Shown: positions 7,551 through 16,523 of the stretch, piece after piece
How the letters are laid out: each line of letters opens with the position of its first letter
Position numbering within the stretch: the stretch's first letter is position 1
Assembly (NCBI GenBank): GCA_947174885.1
Contig: CAMWKO010000017.1
Coordinates: forward strand, 1-59,493
Length of the DNA stretch: 59,493 bases
Direction: 5' to 3'
Source of the DNA: an uncultured Clostridia bacterium
GTDB taxonomy: Bacteria > Bacillota > Clostridia > Lachnospirales > Lachnospiraceae
The notes under the pieces: generated by a model
The model's input: only the letters and a program-made list of their open reading frames with translations
What the model was told of the DNA's origin: nothing
Databases searched by the model: none
Program-made: the position numbers and the translations under genes

Positions 7551-8813
7551 ATGGATTTTTTATCAGCTAAAGAATATATAGATGGATTAAACAGATTCGG
7601 CAGTGTACTGGGACTTTCAAATATCAGAAAACTGTTAGAGCTGCTTGGAAATCCCGAAAAAGCGTTAAGGGTAATCCATGTAGCCGGAACAAACGGCAAA
7701 GGCTCTACCATTACATATATTGAGTCGATATTAAGAGAGGCATCATATACGACTGCAAAATATACGTCACCGGTTGTATTTGAATATTTAGAAAAGTATC
7801 AGATAAGCGGTAAAAATATTGGTGAAGAAGATTTTGTCAGAGCTGTTATTAAGGTAAAAGCCGCTCTTAAAGAATTAAATGGAAGAGATATATATCCTAC
7901 TGTATTTGAAGTAGAAACAGCTATTGCGTTTTTTGTTTTTAAAGAAAAAAATGTGGATGTGGTATTGCTTGAAACGGGAATGGGTGGTGATTCGGATGCC
8001 ACTAATATACTGGACAGGGTACTGCTTTCAGTTATTACATCCATAAGCTATGATCATATGGCGTTTTTAGGAGATACAATAGAAGAAATAGCATCACATA
8101 AGGCAGGAATTATAAAAAGAAACTGTCCTGTAGCCATAAATGGTAATAATAAAGCAGCACTAGAGGTAATAAAGAATATTGCCGATAAAAATAACAGCAA
8201 TATAAGAGTAGCAGCAAAGGCGGATTTAAAAAATAAAAGGTATAAAGCAGGCAGCGGAGAAGTATTTTTGGGTATTGAAACATGCCTTAAAGGCTTATAT
8301 CAGGAGGAAAATATTGCACTTGCAATAGAAAGTATACTTGAAATAAGAGATACCTTTGATGTTACAGAGGAAAATATTGTTTCAGGAATTAAAAAAGCAT
8401 ATATTGCAGGCAGATTTGAGAAAATATCAGATAATCCTCCAATCTATATAGATGGTGCGCATAATGGCGATGCAGTAGATAAATTAAAAAGAACCTTGGA
8501 GGAGAATTTTAAGGAGGAGGAAAAGGTTTTCATAATGGGTGTTTTAGCTGACAAGGATTATGAGAAAGAATGCAGGAGCATATGCAGTCTGGCAAAAGCC
8601 GTTATTACAGTTACTCCTGATAATCCGAGAGCATTAAATGGGGAAAAATTAATGGAAACAGCAAATAAATATAATAATAACGTCTGCTATGCTAAAACCT
8701 TAGAAGAAGCATTGGAAAAGGCAGTTTCCTTACAGGCTGATATGATAGTGGCTTTTGGCTCTTTATCATATTTAGGAAGGTTTAAGGAAATATGTAAATC
8801 CAAGGATTGGTGA
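7551..8813 (+). CDS. folC: Bifunctional folylpolyglutamate synthase/dihydrofolate synthase FolC
   Basis: 420 aa Mur-ligase-like enzyme that adds glutamate to dihydropteroate and folates using ATP. The P-loop HVAGTNGKGST is at residues 43-53, followed by KYTSPVVFEYLEKYQI (the omega/substrate loop region), LLETGMGGDSDATNI, SYDHMAFLGDTIEEIASHKAGI (about 165-185) and the C-terminal domain with YIDGAHNGDAVDKL (about 299). ATG 7551 is chosen: it is one base after the preceding stop and matches the usual N-terminus. The in-frame GTG at 7521 would overlap the topoisomerase gene. FolP follows after 61 nt, so this is a small folate operon downstream of the topoisomerase pair. Confidence 0.93.
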   Translation: MDFLSAKEYIDGLNRFGSVLGLSNIRKLLELLGNPEKALRVIHVAGTNGKGSTITYIESILREASYTTAKYTSPVVFEYLEKYQISGKNIGEEDFVRAVIKVKAALKELNGRDIYPTVFEVETAIAFFVFKEKNVDVVLLETGMGGDSDATNILDRVLLSVITSISYDHMAFLGDTIEEIASHKAGIIKRNCPVAINGNNKAALEVIKNIADKNNSNIRVAAKADLKNKRYKAGSGEVFLGIETCLKGLYQEENIALAIESILEIRDTFDVTEENIVSGIKKAYIAGRFEKISDNPPIYIDGAHNGDAVDKLKRTLEENFKEEEKVFIMGVLADKDYEKECRSICSLAKAVITVTPDNPRALNGEKLMETANKYNNNVCYAKTLEEALEKAVSLQADMIVAFGSLSYLGRFKEICKSKDW

Positions 8814-8874
8814 GATTAATTTTAGATGATGACAAAATAAGTATTTAGTTTAGAATATAAATGAGGAAAAGTAA

Positions 8875-9687
8875 ATGCTGATAGGTAATAAAGAGTTTGA
8901 TGTTGTAAATCATTCATACATAATGGGAATTTTAAATGTAACACCTGATTCGTTTTCGGATGGAGGAAAGTGGAATGACATAGACAGAGCATTAAAACAT
9001 ACTGAAGAAATGATTACTGATGGTGCGGCTATTATAGATATAGGCGGAGAGTCTACAAGACCGGGTTATATTCATATAAATGACGAGGAAGAAATTAATA
9101 GGGTAGTTCCATATATTGAGGCGGTTAAAAAGAGATTTGACATACCTGTATCAATAGATACATATAAAGCGGGTGTAGCTAGGGCAGCAGTAGATGCAGG
9201 AGCAGATTTCATTAATGATATATGGGGATTTAAGGGGGATAAGGATATGGCAAAGGTAGTGGCAGGGGCTAATATACCGTGTTGTATCATGCACAATCGT
9301 GATATTGAAAAAAATCCGTATAATAATTTACTTGAGGATATCCTCTCAGACCTTAGAGAATCTGTTGAAATAGGTTTAGATGCAGGAGTAAAAAAAGAAA
9401 TGATGATAAGTGACCCCGGTATTGGCTTTGGTAAAACATATGAGGATAATCTTATAGTAATGAAGAATGTTGAGATGCTTCATAAACTTGGACTTCCTAT
9501 ACTGTTAGGGACTTCTAGAAAGTCAATGATCGGGCTTACATTGGATTTGCCGGTAGATGAAAGAGTGGAGGGGACTATAGCTACTACCGTTATAGGTGTA
9601 ATTAAAAAATGCGCGTTTATAAGAGTGCATGATGTAAAGGAAAATTATAGAAGCCTGAAAATGACAGAGAAAATATTGGAAGCTTAA
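8875..9687 (+). CDS. folP: Dihydropteroate synthase FolP
   Basis: 270 aa TIM barrel that condenses 6-hydroxymethyl-dihydropterin pyrophosphate with p-aminobenzoate; the target of sulfonamides. Family motifs run in order: MGILNVTPDSFSDGGKW (17-33), GGESTRPGY (about 58-66), SIDTYKAGVA (about 97), FINDIWGF (about 116), MISDPGIGFGKT (about 177-188), LLGTSRKSMIG (about 215) and the closing IRVHDVKE. Start ATG 8875 follows GAGGAAAAG. FolC precedes it, and the partner FolB-FolK fusion is 1.2 kb downstream on the other strand; folE is not in the window. Confidence 0.95.
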   Translation: MLIGNKEFDVVNHSYIMGILNVTPDSFSDGGKWNDIDRALKHTEEMITDGAAIIDIGGESTRPGYIHINDEEEINRVVPYIEAVKKRFDIPVSIDTYKAGVARAAVDAGADFINDIWGFKGDKDMAKVVAGANIPCCIMHNRDIEKNPYNNLLEDILSDLRESVEIGLDAGVKKEMMISDPGIGFGKTYEDNLIVMKNVEMLHKLGLPILLGTSRKSMIGLTLDLPVDERVEGTIATTVIGVIKKCAFIRVHDVKENYRSLKMTEKILEA

Positions 9688-9722
9688 GTGTGAAAATATA
9701 AAAGAAAGGATAGCTGCAAAAT

Positions 9723-10739
9723 ATGAAGAAAAAACTGATAGCGACAGGTATTATTGTTTTAATCATTGCTTTATCTGTAGTATATTATTTTACCGGCAGA
9801 TTTAAATACAATGAAGAAGGTATTACCGGAAATACGGCAGGAAACTTATATAACGAAGGACTTTTTTGTGAAAGTAACGGTTATGTGTATTTTGCTAACC
9901 CATATGATGATTATAGCTTATACAAAATGAATATTGATGGTGAAAATGTGGAAAAACTATATACTGATACAGTTTCGGATATAAATGTTGCAGGTGGATA
10001 TATCTACTATACCAGATTTAATCATAAAAGCAGTGCAGATATAGTTTTTACGGGAACGCTATACGGAGTATTCAGATTAAAGGATGGTGATTCAAAGGTA
10101 GTTGCACTTTATAATGGCTTAGTCAATGAAGTAACATTATCGGGTAATTATTTATATTTCCAAAGCTACAATGATAAAAATCTATTTGAGCTTAGAAAAG
10201 TAAAAATAGATGGAAAAGAAGATACAAAGCTAAGTGATAAAGCGTATATTCCATCATCAGTTTCAAATGGAAACATATATTTTCCTGAGGTGGAGGGTAA
10301 TCACAATCTTTTGAGATTAAATACTGAAACTGATAATATATCTGTATATAAAGAAGGTAATTTTTATATGCCTATTATTTGCAGCAATTATATTTATTAC
10401 ATAGATTTGGATAATGACAGAAAGCTATGCAGAATGAATATGAGTAATGAGGATGTGGATATACTAAGTGAAGATAAGTGTGTAAATTATAATATTTCAG
10501 AGGAGCAGGAAGTTATATTTTATCAGGCAGAAAATAGTACCACTGACCACCGACTTATGAAAATGGATTTGCAGGGAAATAATGTTGTGACAATAAGAGA
10601 GGGAGATTGTTTTAATATATCAATAACCTCTAAATATACATATTTTATTGAGAAGAATGGTGATACAGACTTATTGTATAGGATGAATACAAATGGTGTG
10701 TCAGTTCCTGAAGTATACTATGTCGAAGTAAAAGAATAA
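9723..10739 (+). CDS. DUF5050-type exported/membrane-anchored beta-propeller-like protein
   Basis: 338 aa. Residues about 5-24 are one hydrophobic segment after a MKKK start; with no clear cleavage site or lipobox, the protein is probably anchored with the rest outside. The rest consists of imperfect repeats of about 45 residues with a YIYYTRFN / LYKMNIDG(E/K) pattern (for example NGYVYFANPYDDYSLYKMNIDG, shortened here), typical of DUF5050 and WD40/TolB-like propellers of clostridial surface proteins. Its role is unknown. It lies 35 nt after folP, most likely on the same transcript by read-through, with no functional link evident. A strong palindrome (10762-10794) follows. Confidence 0.75.
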   Translation: MKKKLIATGIIVLIIALSVVYYFTGRFKYNEEGITGNTAGNLYNEGLFCESNGYVYFANPYDDYSLYKMNIDGENVEKLYTDTVSDINVAGGYIYYTRFNHKSSADIVFTGTLYGVFRLKDGDSKVVALYNGLVNEVTLSGNYLYFQSYNDKNLFELRKVKIDGKEDTKLSDKAYIPSSVSNGNIYFPEVEGNHNLLRLNTETDNISVYKEGNFYMPIICSNYIYYIDLDNDRKLCRMNMSNEDVDILSEDKCVNYNISEEQEVIFYQAENSTTDHRLMKMDLQGNNVVTIREGDCFNISITSKYTYFIEKNGDTDLLYRMNTNGVSVPEVYYVEVKE

Positions 10740-10761
10740 TATTGATTTAATCAGTTTAAAG

Positions 10762-10794
10762 TGCCTATAGTATTTATAACAAATACTATAGGCA
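10762..10794. terminator. Bidirectional hairpin between convergent genes
   Basis: A perfect 14-bp stem (TGCCTATAGTATTT and its complement) with a 5-nt loop sits between the DUF5050 gene (+) and the folBK gene (-). Its place suggests termination for both, although the U-tracts are short. Confidence 0.6.
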
Positions 10795-10881
10795 GTTCTA
10801 TTATACAAAAATATAATGTATAAGGAATATGTGTTCTCAACTGGTACAGAAAATTGGAACAGGTTATTTGTGAGTGGGTAT

Positions 10882-11724
10882 TTAAGAGGAGGATGTTAAA
10901 CTGCCCTCTTTGGTATTTAAATTATTATACAATTCTATAACAGACTGTTTTAAAATGGGATGCATTAAGTATGGATTTAATTCCATAAGCGGTGTGAGTA
11001 CAAAATCACGTTTTTGTATTTCGGGATGAGGAATTATCAAATCTTTTGTATACATTGTTAAATCATCATAAAATAAAATATCTAAGTCAAGTGTTCTGGG
11101 ACCCCAGTGAAGCTCTCTTTTTCTGTCGGCAGAAGCTTCGAGTGATTGTAGCTTTTCCAATAATTCATTTGGAGTATAAATAGTTTTAAAACATATGCAG
11201 GCATTTAGAAAATCCGGCTGGTCAGTATATCCATATGGTTTTGTTTTGATAAAAGAAGAGGATTGTATGTCCTTTATCATAGAGTCGTCTTTTAGGCTGT
11301 TTATAGCAGTATTAAGATACTTTTCACAGTTACCGAGATTTGAGCCTAAAGCTACATATGCCGTATGATACTTTTTAATAACAGTTACGGAAACATCTTC
11401 AAATTCTAAATTTATAGGAGCAGAAGGCTTTCTTACAGTCACGGAAATATCTTCTGTTAATGGAAAATTTACAAGAATAGCTGTAGCTATTCTGTTTGCA
11501 GCAGTTTCTATTAAATCAAAGGTATTTTGGGTCATTATCTTATAAATTAAATGACTAATCGCATCATAGTTTGCTGTAAGTTTTAAATCATCTGTCAGAC
11601 TTGCATTATATGTATCTACAGCAAGTGTTGCAGATACAAAGAAGTACTGGCCGTTTATTTTTTCGGTTTCAAGAACACCATGATGAGCAAATATTTTTAA
11701 ATCTTTAATATTAATATAATCCAT
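10882..11724 (-). CDS. folK: Bifunctional dihydroneopterin aldolase / HPPK (FolB-FolK fusion)
   Basis: 280 aa fusion covering two successive folate steps. Residues 1 to about 115 are FolB: FAHHGVLETEKINGQYF, the ETAANRIA helix (the Leu-Ile-Glu catalytic Glu near 73) and VTVRKPSAPI. Residues about 118-265 are FolK (6-hydroxymethyl-dihydropterin pyrophosphokinase): AYVALGSNLGNCEKYL, TKPYGYTDQPDFLN, and GPRTLDLDILFYDD with the Mg-binding DLD, then IIPHPEIQKRDFVLTPL. It supplies the pyrophosphate substrate for FolP upstream but is on the opposite strand with its own promoter. The start codon at 11724 is preceded by AAAGGA. FolB and FolK are commonly fused in Firmicutes, so the fusion itself is not new. 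Confidence 0.95.
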   Translation of the reverse strand: MDYINIKDLKIFAHHGVLETEKINGQYFFVSATLAVDTYNASLTDDLKLTANYDAISHLIYKIMTQNTFDLIETAANRIATAILVNFPLTEDISVTVRKPSAPINLEFEDVSVTVIKKYHTAYVALGSNLGNCEKYLNTAINSLKDDSMIKDIQSSSFIKTKPYGYTDQPDFLNACICFKTIYTPNELLEKLQSLEASADRKRELHWGPRTLDLDILFYDDLTMYTKDLIIPHPEIQKRDFVLTPLMELNPYLMHPILKQSVIELYNNLNTKEGSLTSSS

Positions 11725-11771
11725 AGTAAATCCTTTTTTATTTATAAAATTACTTTTTCATGCTTTCATAC

Positions 11772-11800
11772 ATTATAAACTATAAGGTGTCGGTTTTCCA
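11772..11800 (-). promoter_or_regulatory. folBK promoter
   Basis: On the - strand TGGAAA (11800-11795) and TATAAT (11777-11772) are 17 nt apart. Transcription would start near 11765, giving a leader of about 40 nt. Confidence 0.6.
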
Positions 11801-11815
11801 GTGGAATATAAACTG

Positions 11816-11985
11816 GAGTTTCCGTATTTTTATTTTAGACATAATAAAGTTCACTTTCATCTGTAGCTTTTTGTGCAGGACGTCTATGTTGCCTTGGGCA
11901 ACAAGACTTTTTGAAGCTAAAAATAAAAATACGGAAACTCTAAATAAAGTTTACAATTCAAAAATACGGGAACTCAGGATATTAT
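11816..11985. repeat. Three copies of a 16-bp motif between divergent promoters; two form a long inverted repeat
   Basis: The motif AAAAATACGGRAACTC occurs on the - strand at 11831-11816 and on the + strand at 11925-11940 and 11970-11985. The first two extend to a 23-bp near-perfect inverted repeat (11816-11838 / 11917-11940) enclosing about 78 nt, which itself has a GTTGCC-TTG-GGCAAC hairpin at 11888-11902. The outer copies lie just upstream of the folBK and pheA -35 elements in the same relative orientation. It may be a shared regulator site or a small MITE-like insertion. The 75-codon ORF across it (11760-11987) has no ribosome site and is not called. Confidence 0.75.
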
Positions 11986-11990
11986 AATAA

Positions 11991-12020
11991 TTTACATTTA
12001 TCTTCCATATATGATATACT
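11991..12020 (+). promoter_or_regulatory. pheA promoter
   Basis: TTTACA (11991-11996) and TATACT (12015-12020) are 18 nt apart with an extended TGA before the -10. The leader to pheA would be about 55 nt, too short for a T-box. Confidence 0.65.
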
Positions 12021-12082
12021 ATAAGTTAGGATTTCAATTTAGTTATTAAATTAATTATTATTTTATATTACAAGGAGATAAT

Positions 12083-13219
12083 ATGTCAGAATTAAATCTT
12101 TTAAATATTCGTAAAGATATCGATGAGGTTGACAGAAAGATAGTAGAGCTTTATGAAAAGAGAATGTCACTTTGTAAGGAGGTGGCAGAATATAAAATTA
12201 ATACAGGCAAACAGGTATTAGATAAAACAAGAGAAAAGGAAAAGCTTGAGAGTGTAAAAAAACTCGCTACAACATCATTTGATGAAAGGAGTGTTGAAGA
12301 ACTCTTCAAGCATTTGATGAGTATGAGCAGAAAGCTGCAGTATAAGATTATGGCTGAGAATAGTCTTTTAGATGATACAATATTTGAAGCTGTGGATGAA
12401 ATTCCTATAAAAGGAGTAAATGTTGTATATCAGGGTTTGGAGGGTGCATATGCCCATGATGCTGCCTGTCAGTTTTTTGGAGATGAAGCAAATCTTTATC
12501 ATGTATCAGAATGGCGCGAAGCTATGGAGGATGTGAGAAGTGGAAAGGCAGATTATGCAGTACTTCCTATAGAAAATTCTACATCAGGTTCTATATCACA
12601 GGTATATGATTTGCTCATGGAATATGACAATTATATTGTAGGTGAGACTTTTGTAAAAGTAGAGCATGCACTTATGTCAGTAGATGGAGCTAAGGAGGAG
12701 GATATAAAGGTTATATATTCACATCCGCAATCGCTTATTCAATGTTCAAGATTTTTAGATGAACATAAGGAATGGCAGCGGATTAGTTTATCAAATAATG
12801 CAGTCAGTGCAAAAAAGGTAAAGGATGAAAACGATAAGTCACAGGCAGCAATCGCAAGTGTCAGAGCTGCAAAAATATATGGCTTGAATGTATTAAAGGA
12901 AAAGATTAATTTATCGGATGTAAATACTACAAGATTCTTCATAATAGGAAATAAAAGAGTATATTCAAAAAATGCGGACAAAATAAGTGTATGTTTTGAA
13001 ATATCTCACGAGGAAGGCTCATTATACAGCATATTATCACATTTTATGTATAACAGGCTTAATATGACAAAGATTGAATCTCGTCCTATCGAAAACAGAA
13101 AATGGGAATATAGATTTTTCATAGATTTTGAAGGAAAGCTTGGAGAACCGGCAGTAAAAAATGCACTAAGAGGATTAAAAGAGGAAACCATTTCATTAAA
13201 AATATTAGGAAATTATTAG
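12083..13219 (+). CDS. pheA: Bifunctional chorismate mutase/prephenate dehydratase PheA
   Basis: 378 aa enzyme converting chorismate to prephenate and then phenylpyruvate. Residues about 5-90 are an AroQ-type mutase (IRKDIDEVDRKIVELYEKRM, later KLQYKIMAE). Residues about 112-290 are the dehydratase (VVYQGLEGAYAHDAA, LPIENSTSGSI, SHPQSLIQC and the catalytic TTRFFIIG). Residues about 300-375 are an ACT domain (GSLYSILSHF, ESRPIENRKWEYRFF), whose ESRP motif binds phenylalanine for feedback inhibition. Start ATG 12083 follows AAGGAGATA. It is monocistronic, divergent from folBK; both pathways draw on chorismate (p-aminobenzoate, phenylalanine). Confidence 0.96.
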   Translation: MSELNLLNIRKDIDEVDRKIVELYEKRMSLCKEVAEYKINTGKQVLDKTREKEKLESVKKLATTSFDERSVEELFKHLMSMSRKLQYKIMAENSLLDDTIFEAVDEIPIKGVNVVYQGLEGAYAHDAACQFFGDEANLYHVSEWREAMEDVRSGKADYAVLPIENSTSGSISQVYDLLMEYDNYIVGETFVKVEHALMSVDGAKEEDIKVIYSHPQSLIQCSRFLDEHKEWQRISLSNNAVSAKKVKDENDKSQAAIASVRAAKIYGLNVLKEKINLSDVNTTRFFIIGNKRVYSKNADKISVCFEISHEEGSLYSILSHFMYNRLNMTKIESRPIENRKWEYRFFIDFEGKLGEPAVKNALRGLKEETISLKILGNY

Positions 13220-13272
13220 GGTTGATTTATATAATATAGTTGTTGAATTTATAATTTATTCATGCAGACACC

Positions 13273-13310
13273 CAGCCGGATATATGATATGTATGTATAT
13301 CCGGTGGCTG
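13273..13310 (+). terminator. pheA terminator hairpin
   Basis: The stem CAGCC + GGATATA pairs with TATATCC + GGCTG, with a 3-nt bulge, followed by TTTG. It is 53 nt after the pheA stop. The weak U-tract limits confidence. Confidence 0.5.
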
Positions 13311-13413
13311 TTTGAAAATCAATAATTTAACTGTAATTTGATAGCAACATCGGCTATATATCAGGATTATGTTGAATTATTACATTGGTTAAAGAAAGTA
13401 AGGAGGAAAGGAT

Positions 13414-15618
13414 ATGGCAAAGCAGAGCCTGAACGTGAGAAAGCCGGAAAACTATACAAACAGAGAACTTAGCTGGCTGGATTTTAATTACAGAATTTTG
13501 CAGGAAGCTAAGGATAACGCAAATCCTTTATTTGAGAGAATGAAATTCCTAAGCATTACAGCATCAAATCTTGATGAATTCTTTATGATAAGGGTTGCTT
13601 CACTAAAGGATATGGTACATGCAAAATTTGATAAGGCTGATATAGCAGGACTTAAACCTGAGGAACAGCTAAAGCTTATAGGAGAAAAGACACACGATTT
13701 TGTAGATATGCAGTATAGCACGTATAACCGTTCTATAAGACCGATGATGAAAAAATCCGGTTTAAAAATTGTACGTGCACATGAAAAGCTTACAGAGGAA
13801 CAGAAGTCATATGTAGACAGATATTTTGAAGATGAGATTTTTCCTGTACTTACACCTATGGCGGTAGATTCATACAGACCATTTCCACTTATAAGAAATA
13901 AGAGTCTGAATATCTGTGCATTGCTTGAGACAAAAGAAAGTATCAAAAATAAAGCAGATGAAAAGCGGAAGCTTAAAACAATAAATAATCCAAACGGAAA
14001 AAAGAATGGAAAGAATGAGGCTGAAGAAATACAGTTTGCGACTGTACAGGTGCCATCGGTATTGCCTAGATTTGTGAAAATTCCTTCCGAGCTTCCGGAA
14101 GAAACTACAGTTATTTTGTTGGAAGAAATTATTGAAAGACACATAGATGAACTGTTTTTAAATTATAAGGTTCTCTGTGCACATCCATACAGAGTTATGA
14201 GAAATGCAGATTTGTCTATTGATGAAGATGATGCAGCAGACTTACTTAAGGAAATTCAAAAGCAGCTTAAGAAAAGACAGTGGGGAGAAGTAATCAGACT
14301 GGATGTGGAGGACAATATTGATAAGAGACTGCTTAAAATATTGAAAAAGGAACTGGGTATAAAGGAAGATGATATATACAGAATAAACGGTCCTATTGAT
14401 TTGACCTTCCTTATGAAGATGTATGGATTACAGGGCTTCGAGGAATTTAAGGATAAAGAATTTGAGCCACAGCCAAACCCGGACATCAATTCCGATGAAA
14501 ATATATTTGACCAGATAAAGAAAAAGGATATATTGTTACATCATCCATATCAGACCTTTGACCCTGTTGTTGACTTTGTGAAACAGGCATCAAAAGATAA
14601 GGATGTATTAGCGATTAAACAGACCTTATACAGAGTAAGCGGAAATTCTCCTATTATCGCATCGCTTGCGGAAGCTGCGGAAAACGGAAAGCAGGTCTCT
14701 GTTTTAGTAGAGCTTAAGGCAAGATTTGATGAGGAAAATAATATTAACTGGGCAAAAATGCTTGAAAAAGCAGGGTGTCATGTTATATACGGACTTATAG
14801 GTTTAAAAACCCATAGCAAGATTACATTAGTAGTGCGTAAAGAAAAAGATGGTATAAACAGATATGTGCATTTAGGAACCGGTAATTACAATGATGCTAC
14901 AGCAAAGTTATATACGGATATGGGACTTTTTACCTGCAGCAGTGAAATAGGAGAAGATGCAACAGCGGTATTCAATATGCTTTCAGGATATTCCGAGCCT
15001 GAAAACTGGAATAGACTTTCTTTAGCACCTCTTTGGCTTAGAGATAAATTTGCAAATCTTATTAAGAGAGAGACAGAAAATGCAAAGGTTGGAAAGCCGG
15101 CATTTATAAGAGCAAAAATGAATTCTTTATGTGATAAGGAAATTATAGCATTGTTATACGAAGCATCAAATGCAGGAGTAAAGATTGACCTTATTATCAG
15201 GGGTATTTGCTGTCTAAAGGCAGGAATAAACGGACTTAGTGAAAATATACAGGTTCGTTCAATAGTGGGTCAGTTTTTAGAGCATGGAAGAATATTCCAT
15301 TTTTGTAATAATGGTAAGGATGAAATATATATGGGAAGTGCAGACTGGATGCCAAGAAATCTTGATAAGAGAGTAGAAATACTTTTTCCGGTAGAATCAG
15401 AAAAGTTAAAATCAGAGGTAATCCATATATTAGATATACAGCTCAATGACAATGTAAAAGCACATATTATGCAGCCGGATGGAACTTATGAAAAACAGGA
15501 TTTAAGAGGTAAAGTAAAGCTATGTGCACAGGAATATTTCTGTGCAGAGGCTGTAAAAAAGGCTAATAAGAAAAATAAAGTAAAGGAAAGCAAAAGAAGC
15601 TTTATACCGGTTTCTTAA
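13414..15618 (+). CDS. ppk1: Polyphosphate kinase 1
   Basis: 734 aa enzyme that makes polyphosphate from ATP, reversibly. The N domain opens with NRELSWLDFNYRIL (18-31) and ASNLDEFFMIRVASLKD (about 51). The catalytic part has HHPYQTFDPVVDFV (about 385), IKQTLYRVSGNSPI, LVELKARFDEENNINW (about 430) and GLKTHSKITLVVRKE with the predicted phosphorylated His467; the second conserved His lies in RIFHFCNNG (about 628). YMGSADWMPRNLDKRVEILFPV closes the C2 domain. A Lys/Asn-rich low-complexity stretch near 185-205 is inserted in the head domain. Start ATG 13414 follows AAGGAGGAAAGG. The PHP gene follows after 9 nt and is likely co-transcribed. Confidence 0.96.
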   Translation: MAKQSLNVRKPENYTNRELSWLDFNYRILQEAKDNANPLFERMKFLSITASNLDEFFMIRVASLKDMVHAKFDKADIAGLKPEEQLKLIGEKTHDFVDMQYSTYNRSIRPMMKKSGLKIVRAHEKLTEEQKSYVDRYFEDEIFPVLTPMAVDSYRPFPLIRNKSLNICALLETKESIKNKADEKRKLKTINNPNGKKNGKNEAEEIQFATVQVPSVLPRFVKIPSELPEETTVILLEEIIERHIDELFLNYKVLCAHPYRVMRNADLSIDEDDAADLLKEIQKQLKKRQWGEVIRLDVEDNIDKRLLKILKKELGIKEDDIYRINGPIDLTFLMKMYGLQGFEEFKDKEFEPQPNPDINSDENIFDQIKKKDILLHHPYQTFDPVVDFVKQASKDKDVLAIKQTLYRVSGNSPIIASLAEAAENGKQVSVLVELKARFDEENNINWAKMLEKAGCHVIYGLIGLKTHSKITLVVRKEKDGINRYVHLGTGNYNDATAKLYTDMGLFTCSSEIGEDATAVFNMLSGYSEPENWNRLSLAPLWLRDKFANLIKRETENAKVGKPAFIRAKMNSLCDKEIIALLYEASNAGVKIDLIIRGICCLKAGINGLSENIQVRSIVGQFLEHGRIFHFCNNGKDEIYMGSADWMPRNLDKRVEILFPVESEKLKSEVIHILDIQLNDNVKAHIMQPDGTYEKQDLRGKVKLCAQEYFCAEAVKKANKKNKVKESKRSFIPVS

Positions 15619-15627
15619 AGATTTGTT

Positions 15628-16461
15628 ATGGGATATATAGATTTACATGTTCATTCTAATAAGTCAGATGGTACATTATCTCCTGCCCAGCTTGTGAATC
15701 TGGCTAAGACAAAAGGATTAAAGGCCATAGCTCTTACAGACCATGATACTGTAGCAGGAGTATCAGAGGCAATAAAAGAGGGCAAAAGAAAAGGACTTAT
15801 GGTAATACCCGGAATAGAGATATCTGCAGATTATAATGGCACAGATTTGCATATACTTGGCCTGAATGTAGATTATATGGATAAAGGTTTTAACAAAATA
15901 GTAGAGATATGCCAGAAAAGCCGTGTGGAAAGAAATAATACTATAATTGGAAAAATGAGACAGGATGGAATTGATATTTCAAAGGAAAAGCTTTTAGAAA
16001 AATTTGGAGATGTATCTGTAACAAGAGCACATTTTGCCAGATTTTTGGTGGAGAATGGATATGTAAGTCATAAGGACATGGCATTTGCAATGTATCTGAA
16101 TAAAGGAAAGAAATACTATGTTCCAAGAGAAAGGGTTTCAGTTAATATGGCAATAGATATTATAAAAAAGGCAGGAGGACATCCTGTTCTGGCACATCCA
16201 TTGCTATATAAAATGGGAAAGGACAGACTATGCAGTCTGTTTGACTATTTAAAAACTCTTGGACTTGAGGGCATAGAAGCTATATACTCACTTAATACAC
16301 CCGCAGATGATGTGTGGTTAAAGAAAATGGCAGATAACTATGGCTTTTTTATTACAGGTGGTTCGGATTTTCATGGTAATAACAAGCCTGATATAGATAT
16401 TGGCTCAGGTAAAGGAAATTTGAAAATACCGGAAATAATACTTGAAAATATTTTAGAATGA
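15628..16461 (+). CDS. PHP domain phosphoesterase (RNase AM/YciV-like)
   Basis: 277 aa. The N-terminal DLHVHSNKSDGTLSP (about 5-18) and LTDHDTVAGV (about 36) are PHP metal-binding motifs, followed by IPGIEISADYNGTDLHILGL. GHPVLAHPLLYK (about 188) and the C-terminal GGSDFHGNNKPDIDIGSG (about 248) complete the metal site. Relatives are 3',5'-nucleotide bisphosphatases and 5'-3' exonucleases acting on short RNAs (RNase AM), so a role in oligoribonucleotide or pAp turnover is likely but not shown. It follows ppk1 by 9 nt. The ribosome site before ATG 15628 is weak, which suggests coupling to ppk1 translation. Confidence 0.88.
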   Translation: MGYIDLHVHSNKSDGTLSPAQLVNLAKTKGLKAIALTDHDTVAGVSEAIKEGKRKGLMVIPGIEISADYNGTDLHILGLNVDYMDKGFNKIVEICQKSRVERNNTIIGKMRQDGIDISKEKLLEKFGDVSVTRAHFARFLVENGYVSHKDMAFAMYLNKGKKYYVPRERVSVNMAIDIIKKAGGHPVLAHPLLYKMGKDRLCSLFDYLKTLGLEGIEAIYSLNTPADDVWLKKMADNYGFFITGGSDFHGNNKPDIDIGSGKGNLKIPEIILENILE

Positions 16462-16523
16462 AAAGGTTTTGAGTTTTCATTTACTAAAACATAGAAACAG
16501 ATTTTGTTTATAGGAGACGTATT

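Noticed and set aside
11725-11815. Tetrahydrofolate riboswitch before folBK
   Set aside because: The leader after the predicted start is only about 40 nt and shows none of the riboswitch's conserved bases.
11760-11987. 75-codon ORF between folBK and pheA
   Set aside because: No ribosome site, covers the inverted repeat and the folBK promoter, and has no recognisable family.
12020-12083. T-box leader before pheA
   Set aside because: The leader is about 55 nt, too short, and lacks a TGGN antiterminator motif.
13488-14144. 218-codon antisense ORF in ppk1
   Set aside because: Serine/phenylalanine-rich shadow of a well-supported gene on the other strand; no ribosome site or family.
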